Shown: positions 7,328 to 17,095, counted from the first letter of the stretch. The stretch is DNA of 61,273 nt from Defluviitaleaceae bacterium (GCA_009780415.1 WRAC01000009.1:1-61273); one strand, 5' to 3'. Numbers and translations: made by a program. Notes: generated from the sequence alone by a model not told the origin.

Positions 7328-9640
7328 TTTGGAGATAAATCCAATATTATCGTACCAGATATAACCCGTATAATCACATTCCTCGCCAGCCAACGCCAGA
7401 ACGAGATTCCGCGGGAGCGCCGCTTCTGTGTAATCCGCGACGCTAAAAGGTTGTATAAGCGTAAACTTTAAGAGTGTTCTGCCGTCGGGTGTTGTTACGG
7501 TTTCCCCGCCGTTCACCGGGTCCATGGCTTGCGCGCCAGCTTCATGCCAATAACTGCCGCCGCCCGGTACCGGGATGAAATGCAATTCCAGAATGCCTGT
7601 CGTAGCTTTGTCAGGCTCAAGGTATACATCTATCGTGATTGCCGTAACATTGGCCCAGTATTCCGCCGTATATCCGGCGCTTCCAAGCGCGTGGGGGCTG
7701 CTCAGGCGCACGCCGTCTTCCCATCTGTTAGCGTCAACGGCGAATTCCGCCGGGAACATAAGCGCCTTGGTTTCGGCAACGCCTATGGAAAGGCCGGCGT
7801 TTGTGATTCTTGATTCACCCTCTTTTATCCATCCCTCGCGCGTGCCGGATTCAAAGTCGAAGGGCAGCTTTATGAACATACCGGGCTCGTCGGGGATTTC
7901 CGGCAAAAGGCTTATGTCACCGTTAAAGCCGGTGGAGAAGGCAACATTTCCGATGTAAACGGCGGAACCTTCCGATACGGGGCCCAGGGCTATTAATAAA
8001 ACCAAGTGTTCAACAGTTTCAGCCGGCCGGGGTGAAAGCGGCCGAAGCGATGCCGATACGGAAGCTTTTGCAAGCCCCGTGCCCTCCGCAACCGCAAATT
8101 GATTGCCCGCGATCTCAATTTCGGGCATCTGATCATACCACCAGTTCGGCGGGTATTGGAATACGGGCTTCACGGAGAACGCTGTGTCCGGGCTTGATAT
8201 ATCAACTTTATCCGCGTCCAGGTACACGTCAAAGGCGAGGTTTTGATATACGCCGAAGAGGATTTTTAAGTTGTCCATCGAAATACGGTTGTTCCATACG
8301 CTGTCCGGTGTAACGCCCGTTACTTTGGCAAGGTTGATTCCGTCAACGGTTACGCGTTCAATAGCCAGCTCCCTGTTGGGGTTATCGCTTTGCCTCCCGA
8401 ACATAGGCGAACCTGTGTTAAAATCAGTAATAAGTGTGTACGACACATACATCGGTGTTCCCTCACCGCGTATCATAGACCTGTAGAAACGCCCGGCCAC
8501 CGATAATTCATCGTCCGGCCACGCACCGACGGGCTTGTGTGACGCGCCGGGAAGAAACGCCGCCGAAACCTCATTTTTCAATGCCATAGACCAAGCAGCC
8601 CAGCTTATGCCGTTTTCTTCCATATACAGTACCCAGCGTTCCGCGAAGTCGATATACGGGCCGCCGTCTCCGGATGCGGTGCTTACGCCCCACTCCGTGG
8701 CGAATATAGCCAAGCCGTGCGCCAAGGCATTGTCCGTCATCCTCCGCAGCCAGTAACGTCCCGTATAAGAAGGTTCGTCGGGATCGGGATCGTAGCCCGC
8801 GTCATGTGTTCCCGTATAGAAATGCAAAGCGTACATAACTTGCGGGTCGTCGATTGGGTCGTGTACAGGGCCATCCACATATTGGCTCCAGTTATCCGTG
8901 CCGCAGATGACAATGCCGTCTTCGTCGAACATGCGTATAACCGGGATAATGCTTTCATAGTAAGGCTTTAGCTTTTCGCTCCACACGTCAAAACGCGCGT
9001 CGTAGCTGCCCAGGCGGTTTGGCTCATTGGCGGGCTCATACAGTATGTTGCCCTGATGCCCGTATTTTTGCGCTATGTAGGCGAAGAATACCTGCGGCCC
9101 TGTCCAGCCCGGGTTCGCGTCCCTTAGCGCAAGGAAATCACCGGGCATATCCTCAGCGCCCAGCCCGGCTTCCAGATAGCGGGAGTCCATGGGGTCACCC
9201 GGGGTTAACACATGCCAGTCCACAATAACATACATCCCGCGCTCGGTCGCCAATTGAATTCCTTTCTCCAGGCGTTCCAATATGACCGCCGGGTTTGACG
9301 CGTAGCCGTTCTCCGTCACATACATCGCAAAACGGATAAGGTCGCACTGCCAGTCATCCGCAAGCACATCGAATGCTTCCTCGGTCAGCGCCCAGTAGCC
9401 GTCACTCCATTGCAACCCGAAAGAACTCATGCCCCGCAGTAGAACAGGATTTCCCGCCTCGTTGGACAACTGTCCTCCCAGGATTTGCAATCTGCCGTGT
9501 CTTTCAAAAGGCGTTAGCTTTGCGCCTCCAACGGAAGGGTTGCCGACTTCTTCCGCCCCGGACTCACAACCCGCCGATAAGACACCGATTACCGCGCTTA
9601 ACGCAAGCATAAACGATAACCTCATTATCCTTGAAATCAT
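7325..9640 (-). CDS. GH5-type endoglucanase-like lipoprotein
   Basis: A lipoprotein precursor of about 771 residues. The start at 9640 is chosen for its GGAGGTGAT ribosome site; it gives a signal peptide ending in the lipobox VLSAGC, so the protein is anchored to the outer face of the membrane. The catalytic (beta/alpha)8 domain spans ~60-370. It carries LLRGMSSFGLQW, YVIVDWHVLTPGD, the acid/base Glu in ILYEPANEPN near 205 and the nucleophile Glu in FATEWGVS. About 400 residues of beta-rich accessory domains follow, probably carbohydrate-binding. The family hydrolyses beta-1,4-glucans or mannans; the true substrate is unknown. Confidence 0.82.
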   Translation of the reverse strand: MISRIMRLSFMLALSAVIGVLSAGCESGAEEVGNPSVGGAKLTPFERHGRLQILGGQLSNEAGNPVLLRGMSSFGLQWSDGYWALTEEAFDVLADDWQCDLIRFAMYVTENGYASNPAVILERLEKGIQLATERGMYVIVDWHVLTPGDPMDSRYLEAGLGAEDMPGDFLALRDANPGWTGPQVFFAYIAQKYGHQGNILYEPANEPNRLGSYDARFDVWSEKLKPYYESIIPVIRMFDEDGIVICGTDNWSQYVDGPVHDPIDDPQVMYALHFYTGTHDAGYDPDPDEPSYTGRYWLRRMTDNALAHGLAIFATEWGVSTASGDGGPYIDFAERWVLYMEENGISWAAWSMALKNEVSAAFLPGASHKPVGAWPDDELSVAGRFYRSMIRGEGTPMYVSYTLITDFNTGSPMFGRQSDNPNRELAIERVTVDGINLAKVTGVTPDSVWNNRISMDNLKILFGVYQNLAFDVYLDADKVDISSPDTAFSVKPVFQYPPNWWYDQMPEIEIAGNQFAVAEGTGLAKASVSASLRPLSPRPAETVEHLVLLIALGPVSEGSAVYIGNVAFSTGFNGDISLLPEIPDEPGMFIKLPFDFESGTREGWIKEGESRITNAGLSIGVAETKALMFPAEFAVDANRWEDGVRLSSPHALGSAGYTAEYWANVTAITIDVYLEPDKATTGILELHFIPVPGGGSYWHEAGAQAMDPVNGGETVTTPDGRTLLKFTLIQPFSVADYTEAALPRNLVLALAGEECDYTGYIWYDNIGFISK

Positions 9641-9659
9641 AAAATCACCTCCGGTATTA

Positions 9660-9688
9660 ATTATACTATTCAACCGTTTCATTTTCAA
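9660..9688 (-). promoter_or_regulatory. promoter of the GH5 gene
   Basis: On the minus strand, TTGAAA (9688-9683), a 17-bp spacer and TATAAT (9665-9660) lie 20 bp upstream of the GH5 start. The spacer contains GAAACGGTTGAA, a weak CG-centred dyad that could be a LacI-type operator. Confidence 0.65.
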
Positions 9689-9690
9689 TA

Positions 9691-10359
9691 TTAACGCGGC
9701 ATTTTTTGCGCCCTTATCATTCCAAGCAATACCTTAAATGTTTGGGCCGCGGTTTCGTGTACAACCTCCGTGGATTTAAATTTAAACAACCTGAAGATGA
9801 TTTGTATGCAAGCGCCCATCCCAAAGGCGGACAAAACGGTTCCAACGCCGACCATGCCGCCCAGCAGCCATCCCATTCCAAGAGCCATAAGTTCAATTAC
9901 CGTCCTGCATACGCCAATCGGCAGCTTGGTTTTTCGCGTGACTGCCACCATTAGGCTGTCTCTGGGGCCTCCGCCGAAAGCGGAGCTAAGATAAAGACAC
10001 GAAGCTCCCGCGATAATAAATAACCCCGCAAACAGCAAAAGGACTTGTAATGCCATAATTTCAAAGGCTGGTATAATATTCAGAAACAAAATAAAATCCA
10101 GAATCAGGCCAACCAGCACCATGTTCAAAACTGTGCCTAAGCCCAGCTTTTCTTTGAGTAAAATACAAATCAAAACAATGGTAAACGAAACGGCGATTGA
10201 GGCCGTTCCAATGCGGATTCCTAAGATATTGGCGGCGCCGGAGTGGAAAACGTCCCAAGGCGCGTATCCGATATTCGCGGTAATGGTACACGCAATTCCA
10301 AATGCAAACAGGGAAAGCCCGGCAATTAAACGGGTAATACGCAGAATAAATCGCTTCAT
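9691..10359 (-). CDS. YczE/YitT-like integral membrane protein
   Basis: A 222-residue membrane protein with about five hydrophobic helices. The N-terminus RLIAGLSLFAFGIACTITAN, the motif IGYAPWDVFHSG and the second-half motif SSAFGGGPRDSLMVA are typical of the YczE family, which also shows an internal repeat of the PWD/PRD type. The function of the family is not known; B. subtilis YczE affects lipopeptide production. It lies upstream of the GH5 gene, whose promoter overlaps its 3' end, so co-regulation is uncertain. Confidence 0.78.
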   Translation of the reverse strand: MKRFILRITRLIAGLSLFAFGIACTITANIGYAPWDVFHSGAANILGIRIGTASIAVSFTIVLICILLKEKLGLGTVLNMVLVGLILDFILFLNIIPAFEIMALQVLLLFAGLFIIAGASCLYLSSAFGGGPRDSLMVAVTRKTKLPIGVCRTVIELMALGMGWLLGGMVGVGTVLSAFGMGACIQIIFRLFKFKSTEVVHETAAQTFKVLLGMIRAQKMPR

Positions 10360-10467
10360 TAGAATACATTAAACCCCTCAGTTTTTATTTAACGCAGCGT
10401 AAGCTTCAAAACAACCAATAATTTAATATATCATTTTCCCCAAAGGATTTCAATGATGATAATTTAA

Positions 10468-10496
10468 TTGCCCGCACTTTGTTTATGTGATATAAT
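10468..10496 (+). promoter_or_regulatory. promoter of the secreted metallophosphoesterase gene
   Basis: TTGCCC (10468-10473), a 17-bp spacer and TATAAT (10491-10496) lie 36 bp upstream of the start codon. The gap contains an AAGGAGG ribosome site. Confidence 0.7.
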
Positions 10497-10531
10497 TCTT
10501 AACATAAATTCTTTAAGGAGGTACATAATTG

Positions 10532-13500
10532 ATGGGAAAAAAATCAACTGCGGCAAATAAGCGCGTACTAAGCTGGTTTATTGCGCTTTGTATCATGCTT
10601 ACGGCTTTGCCTGCCGCCGTCCTGGCTCACGGCCCCGGTGAAGGCGGGGAAATCGAGGTATCCTATGTCTTGGATGAATGGGAGACCTTCCCGGACGGCG
10701 TGACGGTTACCCGTATAGGCACGGACGACCATGTCCTGAAGCTGGATATCAATATCGGAGCGGAGGACGCGGCGGAAATCCTTGCGGGCGGGGGCGCTGT
10801 TTTGGAAATTCCCTTTGCCGTCGCCCACAACTCCGGCAGGCGGCTCGTAGCGTGGACGGATTTATCCGGAGCGCCTAACGAAATTGACGACTTCACCTTT
10901 GCCACGCGTGAAAATCAGGAAGCCGGCATAGTCGTAAGGTCAGACCTCCTGGCGTCCGGTACGGAACACGCGAGTATTTTGATTCCGAAGGAGCTGCTCT
11001 TTGATGAGGCCGCAAATAAAACGGCATCCGAAATTTACCTCATCTTTACCACGGATAATGTAGACGACGCGAGTACTCCCGGCGGGAACAGGGGCGCGTC
11101 TCCCAGAGGCGGCGTAAACGGCGTTGACCTTGCCGCCGAGTTTGATATCTTTGAAAGAATTATGTTATCAGCCGTCTATACAATGCCCTGTCCCGGCGAC
11201 GACGAGATTGTCATTTCCGATTGGGATATCTTCCCGGACGGCGCGTCTGTAACCCGCATAGGCACCGATAATCATGTCCTAAAGCTGGATATCGTTATCG
11301 CGCCGGAAGGCGTTTCCGCGATACTTGAGGGCGAGGGCGCTGTTTTAGACATCCCCTTTGCCGTGGCGCACAATTCCGGAAGGCGGCTTGTGGCGTGGAC
11401 GGATTTATCCGGAGCGCCCGGCGAAATTAACGACTTCACCTTTGCCACGCGTGAAAATCAGGAAGCCGGCATAGCCGTAAGATCAGACCTTTTGGCGTCC
11501 GGCACGGAACACGCAAGCGTTTTTGTTCCGAAAGAGCTTCTCTACAATGAAGACGCAGAAAAGGCCGCGGCAGAAATATACTTAATTCTTACCACAGACA
11601 ATGTGGACGACGCGAGCACTCCCGGCGGGAACAGGGGCGCATCCGCGAGGGGCGGCGTAAACGGCGTTGACCTTGCCGCCGAATTTGATATTTTTAAAAA
11701 AATAATGCTGACGGTGACTATCCCCTGTAAATGCGACGGCGGGATTGAAACAGTTTTCACGCACATTTCGCTTGCTCCCGGAGCCAATCCTACGGAAATG
11801 GGTTTCGCCTGGTTCACGGAGAAGGGCTTCACAGATACGGCGATACTCCAGCTTGCGAAGTACTCCGAGCTGGTTAACAGGGCGATGCCGGAAAACCCGC
11901 TGGAATTCATAGGCGTGAACGGTATAGGCTCGTCCTTGTTCGATACAAACAAGGTAACGGTTACCGGCCTTGAAAACGATACAACGTATGCGTACCGTGT
12001 CGGTAACGGCGAAGAGTGGAGCAGGATATATACCTTCAACACGCGGAATCCAGAGGGTTCGTACCGGATTATCGTGGTATCCGACCCGCAGATCAGCAAC
12101 GAAGATGACATCCCCGTTTGGCGGAATACGGCTGGGATAGCGGTTGAAAATGCCCCTGACGCCGCGTTTATCATGATTCCGGGCGATCTTGTCGACTACG
12201 CCAATGACCCTGCCGAATATTATGGTTATTTAGCGCCAAGGGAGCTTAGGAGCTACCCTGTCAACGCCGCTCCCGGCAACCACGACCTCCCCGCCTTTAT
12301 GAGGCAGCATCTCGAACAAGTCGCCTATATGCCTTTAATCTACCAGTGGCCTAACGCGCACTATATCGAGGACGGCCTGTTCAGCGGCTATAACTTCTAT
12401 TTCAGCTATGGCAATACGCTGTATATAACCATTAATTCAAACATCAAGGACATTGAGGACCACAGGGCGTTCATGGAAGAAGCCGCCGCCTCCCATCCCG
12501 GCGCGGTATGGCGTATCGCCAACTACCACCATGACATTTACGGCGCAGGCGACCATGCCGGCTCAGGGTACGGCGATTCAGCCGCCATGCAGGAGGATTG
12601 GTCGCCATTCATGGACGAGTTCGGGATTGACATTGTATTCAACGGACACGACCATATCCACGCGCGCTCATATTTTATCAGGGGCGATGACATCAAGAAG
12701 TACCAAATGCCCACCGTTTTGCTTCAGGATATAACCCAGGCTCATCCCTCCGGGGCGTATATCGCGCCGGACGGGGTATTGTATTTGTCGCTTTCAACGG
12801 CAGGCACCAAGTTCTATGACCCCGAAATGCAGGTATGGGTGGCTTATACCCCGGGCAGATCCGATGTACAGGAGTACACGGTTATGACGGTGGACGGCGG
12901 CAGTGTTACGGTTGAAACATACCGCGTCGATACCAACGAAATGCTCGACAGCATTACCATCCGCAAAACGGCCACATTTGATGATTTGCAATCCCTTATC
13001 CTGGGCTGTGAAGCGCTTGAGCGCGGCGATATCCTTGAGCCGGGCTGGCTGGCTTTCCAGGCGGAGATTACTGAAGCCAAGAAGGTTGAGTCCGCAGGGC
13101 TTGCTGACGATATCCACAACATGTATGTAACGCTTTATGACGCTTTCTACGCACTTGAGGTGTCTACCGACAAAGCAAAACTGACGGCGCTTATCATTCA
13201 AGCCGCGGAAAAGCTGGATACCGCAATGGAAGGCCTTTGGGCGGGTCAGTATCCCTTTGGCTCAATTGCCGAATTGCAGCTTGCTTTTGACCCGGCGCTT
13301 GTGGTCTATGAAGACAGGCTGGCTACGCAGGAGGCGGCTGATGCGGCGTACGCCGTGCTGGATGCCGCGTTCACCGCGTTTGAATCATTAGTCAGCAGCA
13401 TCCCCATGCCCTGGGTTTACGTCCACGAAATCAAAGCGGAAGGCGTAACAGTGGTCGATTTGCTGGACTGGATGGATGACGGGCGCACATACACCTTAGG

Positions 13501-14458
13501 TACCGAGCCGATGTTCAGATATTTCACACATCATACAAAACAGGAATTCGCCAACGACAATTTCGGGGGCCCGCGCAGCGAACTCTTCGCTCCCGCCAAT
13601 GCCGCCGGGGGCCGCGGGGTCAGCGAAGGCCATATCACAAGGACGCACATCGGCGAATGGATACGTTATGAGCTGGATGTGGCGGAAGAGGGCATGTACA
13701 AGGTTATGCTGGGCGCCGCCAATGATACCGCGTTGGATCAAAAAGTCCTGTTCAGGGACGACAGGCAAAATATCCTGACTGAGTTTACCGTGCCGGCAAG
13801 CTCACCCCTTACGGATGCCGGATGGGACGGCGCGCTTATGGTTGAGGCTGACACGGAGGTCTATCTGCCCGCCGGGATTTTTGTCGCCGAACTGTTCTTC
13901 GTAAACGACGGCGTGAATGTGAACACCAGAAACAACAATCCCTATCCCGACGGCGCGGATTTCGATATACTTACCTTTGAGCGCACAGGCGGCGGGGAAG
14001 CGCCCGCGGTAATCGATGCCCCGGGGATTTATCAGCTTCCGTTTATACCGGAGCTCGCGGCCGGGGCGGCTCCCCGCCAGCGCGGCTGGGGCACGCCGGA
14101 TTATGTAGACGAATGGGGTAACGCCGGAAGCGTCCCTGTAAACATTTTAAAAGCGGCTACTCATCTTGTTCTGGAGCTTGCCGCCCCGCTTCCCACCCAT
14201 GGCGGCGTTATTATCCAGATACAGATTCAATCCGACGCGATTGGGGAATGGCGCGATAATAATTTTATAGCCGAAGACATAGCCGGCTTCATGGACGGCG
14301 AAAAGATCGTGATTCCGCTGGACAGGCTGACAAACTACGATATCTGGCGCTCCATGGAATCCGCCGGCAGATTAAACGTCAGCTATTACAACACCGGCTG
14401 GGATGAAATGAATTTTATGAATGCCTACTTCATTCTGGACTTGAATTTTATGGATTAA
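10532..14458 (+). CDS. large secreted metallophosphoesterase with duplicated N-terminal domains
   Basis: A 1308-residue precursor with a signal peptide (hydrophobic core WFIALCIMLTALPAAVLA). Two near-identical domains, ~45-190 and ~225-370, are repeated 181 residues apart. A purple-acid-phosphatase-like fibronectin domain (~385-490) and the calcineurin-like phosphoesterase core (~500-745) follow. The core shows VSDPQI, GDLVDY, GNHD, NYHHDIYG and NGHDHIHAR, the full set of metal ligands. A helical FIVAR-like stretch (~815-960) and a C-terminal carbohydrate-binding-like region (~985-1145) come next. There is no LPXTG or SLH anchor. It probably releases phosphate or cleaves phosphodiesters outside the cell; the substrate is unknown. 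Confidence 0.82.
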   Translation: MGKKSTAANKRVLSWFIALCIMLTALPAAVLAHGPGEGGEIEVSYVLDEWETFPDGVTVTRIGTDDHVLKLDINIGAEDAAEILAGGGAVLEIPFAVAHNSGRRLVAWTDLSGAPNEIDDFTFATRENQEAGIVVRSDLLASGTEHASILIPKELLFDEAANKTASEIYLIFTTDNVDDASTPGGNRGASPRGGVNGVDLAAEFDIFERIMLSAVYTMPCPGDDEIVISDWDIFPDGASVTRIGTDNHVLKLDIVIAPEGVSAILEGEGAVLDIPFAVAHNSGRRLVAWTDLSGAPGEINDFTFATRENQEAGIAVRSDLLASGTEHASVFVPKELLYNEDAEKAAAEIYLILTTDNVDDASTPGGNRGASARGGVNGVDLAAEFDIFKKIMLTVTIPCKCDGGIETVFTHISLAPGANPTEMGFAWFTEKGFTDTAILQLAKYSELVNRAMPENPLEFIGVNGIGSSLFDTNKVTVTGLENDTTYAYRVGNGEEWSRIYTFNTRNPEGSYRIIVVSDPQISNEDDIPVWRNTAGIAVENAPDAAFIMIPGDLVDYANDPAEYYGYLAPRELRSYPVNAAPGNHDLPAFMRQHLEQVAYMPLIYQWPNAHYIEDGLFSGYNFYFSYGNTLYITINSNIKDIEDHRAFMEEAAASHPGAVWRIANYHHDIYGAGDHAGSGYGDSAAMQEDWSPFMDEFGIDIVFNGHDHIHARSYFIRGDDIKKYQMPTVLLQDITQAHPSGAYIAPDGVLYLSLSTAGTKFYDPEMQVWVAYTPGRSDVQEYTVMTVDGGSVTVETYRVDTNEMLDSITIRKTATFDDLQSLILGCEALERGDILEPGWLAFQAEITEAKKVESAGLADDIHNMYVTLYDAFYALEVSTDKAKLTALIIQAAEKLDTAMEGLWAGQYPFGSIAELQLAFDPALVVYEDRLATQEAADAAYAVLDAAFTAFESLVSSIPMPWVYVHEIKAEGVTVVDLLDWMDDGRTYTLGTEPMFRYFTHHTKQEFANDNFGGPRSELFAPANAAGGRGVSEGHITRTHIGEWIRYELDVAEEGMYKVMLGAANDTALDQKVLFRDDRQNILTEFTVPASSPLTDAGWDGALMVEADTEVYLPAGIFVAELFFVNDGVNVNTRNNNPYPDGADFDILTFERTGGGEAPAVIDAPGIYQLPFIPELAAGAAPRQRGWGTPDYVDEWGNAGSVPVNILKAATHLVLELAAPLPTHGGVIIQIQIQSDAIGEWRDNNFIAEDIAGFMDGEKIVIPLDRLTNYDIWRSMESAGRLNVSYYNTGWDEMNFMNAYFILDLNFMD

Positions 14459-14543
14459 GTATTCGCATGATATTATAGTGCATGGAATGCAAGGCGCAAC
14501 TGCTTTTGCTGTGGTATCATTCTTCTCGAAGGGAGGGAATCTG

Positions 14544-15419
14544 GTGGATTGGCTTAACCGTATGAATGAAGCTGTGAATTATATTGAATCCCATCTTGAC
14601 GGGGTGATTTCATATGACCGCGCGGCGCAAGTAGCCTGCTGCTCGACTTATCATTTTCAAAGGATGTTCTCATATATTTCGGGCGTACCGTTATCGGAGT
14701 ATATACGGCGCAGGCGGCTGACCCTTGCCGCTTTGGAATTGCAAACAAGCGGCATCAAGGTTATTGACGCGGCTTTGAAATACGGGTACGAGTCGCCGGA
14801 GGCGTTCAGCAGGGCGTTTAAGGGCCTGCACGGTGTTACGCCGGTATCAGCGCGCGACACAGGCGTTTCGCTAAAGGTTTTTCCTAAGATTGTCTTCTCA
14901 ATATCCATTAAAGGAGATGCCGAGATGAATTACCGCATTGAGCAGAAAGAGGCTTTTGAGCTGTTTGGATTGGAACTAAAGACAACAGTTGTAAACGGTC
15001 AATGCTTTAAGGACATTCCCGCGTTTATTGAGCGTTCCGTAACTGACGGCAAAGCCGCGGCGTTGGTGCGGGATGCCGGGAAGGAACCGGGCGCTGTATT
15101 TGACGCGGGGGTGACCTATGCCCATAACCCCGATGGCAGTATGAATTACGCGATAGCTTGCCATAAACCGGATAAAGCCGTTCCGCCCGGGTATGTGGTT
15201 TTTTCTATACCGAGACAGACATGGGCGGTTTTTGAGACCGGGTGGGAAACAGAGCATGACGACAAGAAACTGCACGATGTTTGGGAGAGAATCTATTCCG
15301 AGTGGTTTCCTACAGTGAGTTACGAACATGCTAATGTTGATTATGACCTGGAAATGTACTTTGGCGACAGGGAAAACGGGTGCAGCTGCGAGATTTGGAT
15401 TCCAGTTGTGAAGAAATAG
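14544..15419 (+). CDS. AraC family regulator with GyrI-like ligand domain
   Basis: The start is the GTG at 14544, chosen because GGGAGGG lies 6 nt upstream. Residues ~1-105 are a double AraC helix-turn-helix (YDRAAQVACCSTYHFQRMF and AALKYGYESPEAFSRAFK). Residues ~125-290 form a GyrI-like (SOUL/AraC effector-binding) domain with a conserved FETGWETEHDD-type acidic segment. Such proteins bind hydrophobic cationic compounds and activate export or stress genes. A strong terminator follows. Two further GyrI-like proteins lie within 2.6 kb (the MerR and the stand-alone protein). Confidence 0.86.
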   Translation: MDWLNRMNEAVNYIESHLDGVISYDRAAQVACCSTYHFQRMFSYISGVPLSEYIRRRRLTLAALELQTSGIKVIDAALKYGYESPEAFSRAFKGLHGVTPVSARDTGVSLKVFPKIVFSISIKGDAEMNYRIEQKEAFELFGLELKTTVVNGQCFKDIPAFIERSVTDGKAAALVRDAGKEPGAVFDAGVTYAHNPDGSMNYAIACHKPDKAVPPGYVVFSIPRQTWAVFETGWETEHDDKKLHDVWERIYSEWFPTVSYEHANVDYDLEMYFGDRENGCSCEIWIPVVKK

Positions 15420-15431
15420 TTTGTTTGTTAT

Positions 15432-15468
15432 CAAATAGCCATACCGCGCAAACCGGTATGGCTATTTG
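15432..15468. terminator. strong bidirectional hairpin after the AraC gene
   Basis: A 14-bp perfect stem (15432-15445 with 15455-15468) has a 9-nt loop and is followed by TTTGAG. It lies 13 bp after the AraC stop. Confidence 0.75.
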
Positions 15469-15487
15469 TTTGAGCTTTGAAATTGCC

Positions 15488-15516
15488 TTGAAACACGGGC
15501 ACCGTTGTGATATACT
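15488..15516 (+). promoter_or_regulatory. orphan promoter in a decayed locus
   Basis: TTGAAA (15488-15493), a 17-bp spacer and TATACT (15511-15516) are followed by AGGAGGG at about 15521. The only in-frame ATG then hits a stop after six codons. It looks like the surviving start region of a lost gene, or the promoter of a short transcript. Confidence 0.45.
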
Positions 15517-15609
15517 GCGTAGGAGGGCAATTAAAATAGCGCATGGGGCAAGCTGATGAATAAATGCTCAATAAGGTTAGACGGAAAAAGATATTGATTA
15601 CAGGCGTAA

Positions 15610-15990
15610 GCCGCCCTATGGGTATCGGCCCCGTTTTTTATTATGCCGTCAGCGTCAATTATAACGGTATAGGGCAAACCGAGAGACGGGTACAAATCTG
15701 AGATTTTTTCATCTTCGTCAAGCCCGAAATTGAATGTATAATTATTTTTGAAACAAAATCTTCTGACCTGTATCGCCGTTCGCCTTGATTGACGGCAAGC
15801 ACTACAACATCATCGGTAAATGCTTCCGAAATCTTCTGTAAATCGGGCATTTTTTCAACGCATGGACCGCACCACGCAGCCCAAAAGTTCAACAGCACTA
15901 CCTTTCCCCTGTAATCCGAAAGTTTTACAGTTTCGCCGCTCAACAACTCAACGCTAACGCCGGATGATACCGCTGACTTAGCGCTTTTCC
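15610..15990 (-). pseudogene. frameshifted TlpA/ResA-like thiol-disulfide oxidoreductase
   Basis: The first part reads VKLSDYRGKVVLLNFWAAWCGPCVEKMPDL, given here as the ends VKLSDYRGK and AAWCGPCVEKMPDL, with an intact WCGPC redox motif and VVVLAVNQGE. The reading frame is lost near 15740. The rest of the thioredoxin fold continues in another frame (NNYTFNFGLDEDEKI, then LPYTVIIDADGIIKNG). The signal sequence is not in frame either. Intact homologues reduce extracytoplasmic disulfides. This copy is inactive unless the shift is a sequencing error. Confidence 0.75.
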
Positions 15991-16106
15991 TGCACAGCCC
16001 ATACGCGAAATGGATTACGGGGCAAGTTATAACCAGCGGCGGAGGGGTTAGGGAGAGCTGGTAGCGTTAATACTCATGCCATTATTAAAAATTCATAAAA
16101 TACCTC

Positions 16107-16137
16107 TTGACCTTAACGCGGCGGAATGGTTTATAAT
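16107..16137 (+). promoter_or_regulatory. MerR-type promoter with 19-bp spacer
   Basis: TTGACC (16107-16112) and TATAAT (16132-16137) are separated by 19 bp instead of 17, the hallmark of promoters that MerR proteins activate by twisting DNA. An imperfect ACC...GGT dyad spans the spacer. It sits 25 bp upstream of the MerR start, so the gene is probably autoregulated. Confidence 0.75.
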
Positions 16138-16162
16138 GCTATTTAGAGAGGAGGGTCGCGGT

Positions 16163-17095
16163 ATGTTAAGAATCGGTGAAGCGGCAAAGAGGTTTGACAT
16201 TTCCAACCGAACCTTGCGGTACTGGGAAGAAATGGGGATATTGAAAAGCATCAGGACAGAAAACGACTACAGATATTACGATGATGAAAACGTAATGCGT
16301 ATCAACCAAATTGCTCTGCTCCGCAAGCTAAGAATGCCTATAGCGGACATTGAGCGGATTTTCTTAGCGCCTGACTTCGGCGTGGCTATAGACGCGCTGA
16401 ACAAACACCTTGAAAATTTAAAACAGGATGCTGCCGTATACAATTCATTGATTATTGTTATTAATAATCTGATACGGCATATTGAGAGCTCGGAGAATTT
16501 AGAAAACGCCTTATCCAGCCTTGAAATCCAAAATGCGAATACCGGTTTGGAGGAGCATAAGCCCGCGCCTCAAATTCAACTCTCTGAAAGGGTAATGCTT
16601 GTGTCAGCGTCTGAATTAAGTAATGTCAGGATTGTAAGCCTTCCAGCGATGACGGTCGCGGCCTACCGCGCGGAAAGCGCAACGCCGGAAAATGATTGCT
16701 CAAAGGTATTCAACAAGTTTGTGCTGGAAAACAACCTTCACAAACGAAGCGGTTATCGCTATTTCGGATTTAATAACCCCAACCCGGGAGTGGGTTCCCC
16801 TGTTTATGGCTATGAAATGTGGGTGACTGTTCCCGATGATTTTGAAGTGCCGGAGCCGCTTGTTAAAAAGCAATTCGGCGGCGGGCTTTACGCTTCGGTT
16901 TCTACACATATGAACGAGATAGGCGAACGTTGGAATATGCTGTACTACTGGTGTGTAAACAGCACGGAGTATAATTTCGAACCATCCGTCCAATGCCTTG
17001 AGGAATGCTCCATGGATTTTGAAACATTCACATCGGATACGGTTTCCGACAACGTAAAGCAGCTTGATTTACTTGCGCCTATAAAGAGAAAATGA
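16163..17095 (+). CDS. MerR family regulator with GyrI-like effector domain
   Basis: 310 residues from the ATG at 16163, which follows GAGGAGGG; the upstream in-frame ATG at 16076 would start before the promoter. Residues 1-70 are a winged helix typical of MerR (RIGEAAKRFDISNRTLRYWE, then YRYYDDENV). The dimerisation coiled coil spans ~75-115. The effector domain, from ~160, is GyrI-like (VSLPAMTVAAYRAE, YGYEMWVTVPDDFEV, GGLYASVSTH), as in BmrR-like multidrug sensors. The inducer is probably a lipophilic drug or metabolite. No efflux pump is adjacent, so the target outside its own promoter is unknown. Confidence 0.87.
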   Translation: MLRIGEAAKRFDISNRTLRYWEEMGILKSIRTENDYRYYDDENVMRINQIALLRKLRMPIADIERIFLAPDFGVAIDALNKHLENLKQDAAVYNSLIIVINNLIRHIESSENLENALSSLEIQNANTGLEEHKPAPQIQLSERVMLVSASELSNVRIVSLPAMTVAAYRAESATPENDCSKVFNKFVLENNLHKRSGYRYFGFNNPNPGVGSPVYGYEMWVTVPDDFEVPEPLVKKQFGGGLYASVSTHMNEIGERWNMLYYWCVNSTEYNFEPSVQCLEECSMDFETFTSDTVSDNVKQLDLLAPIKRK

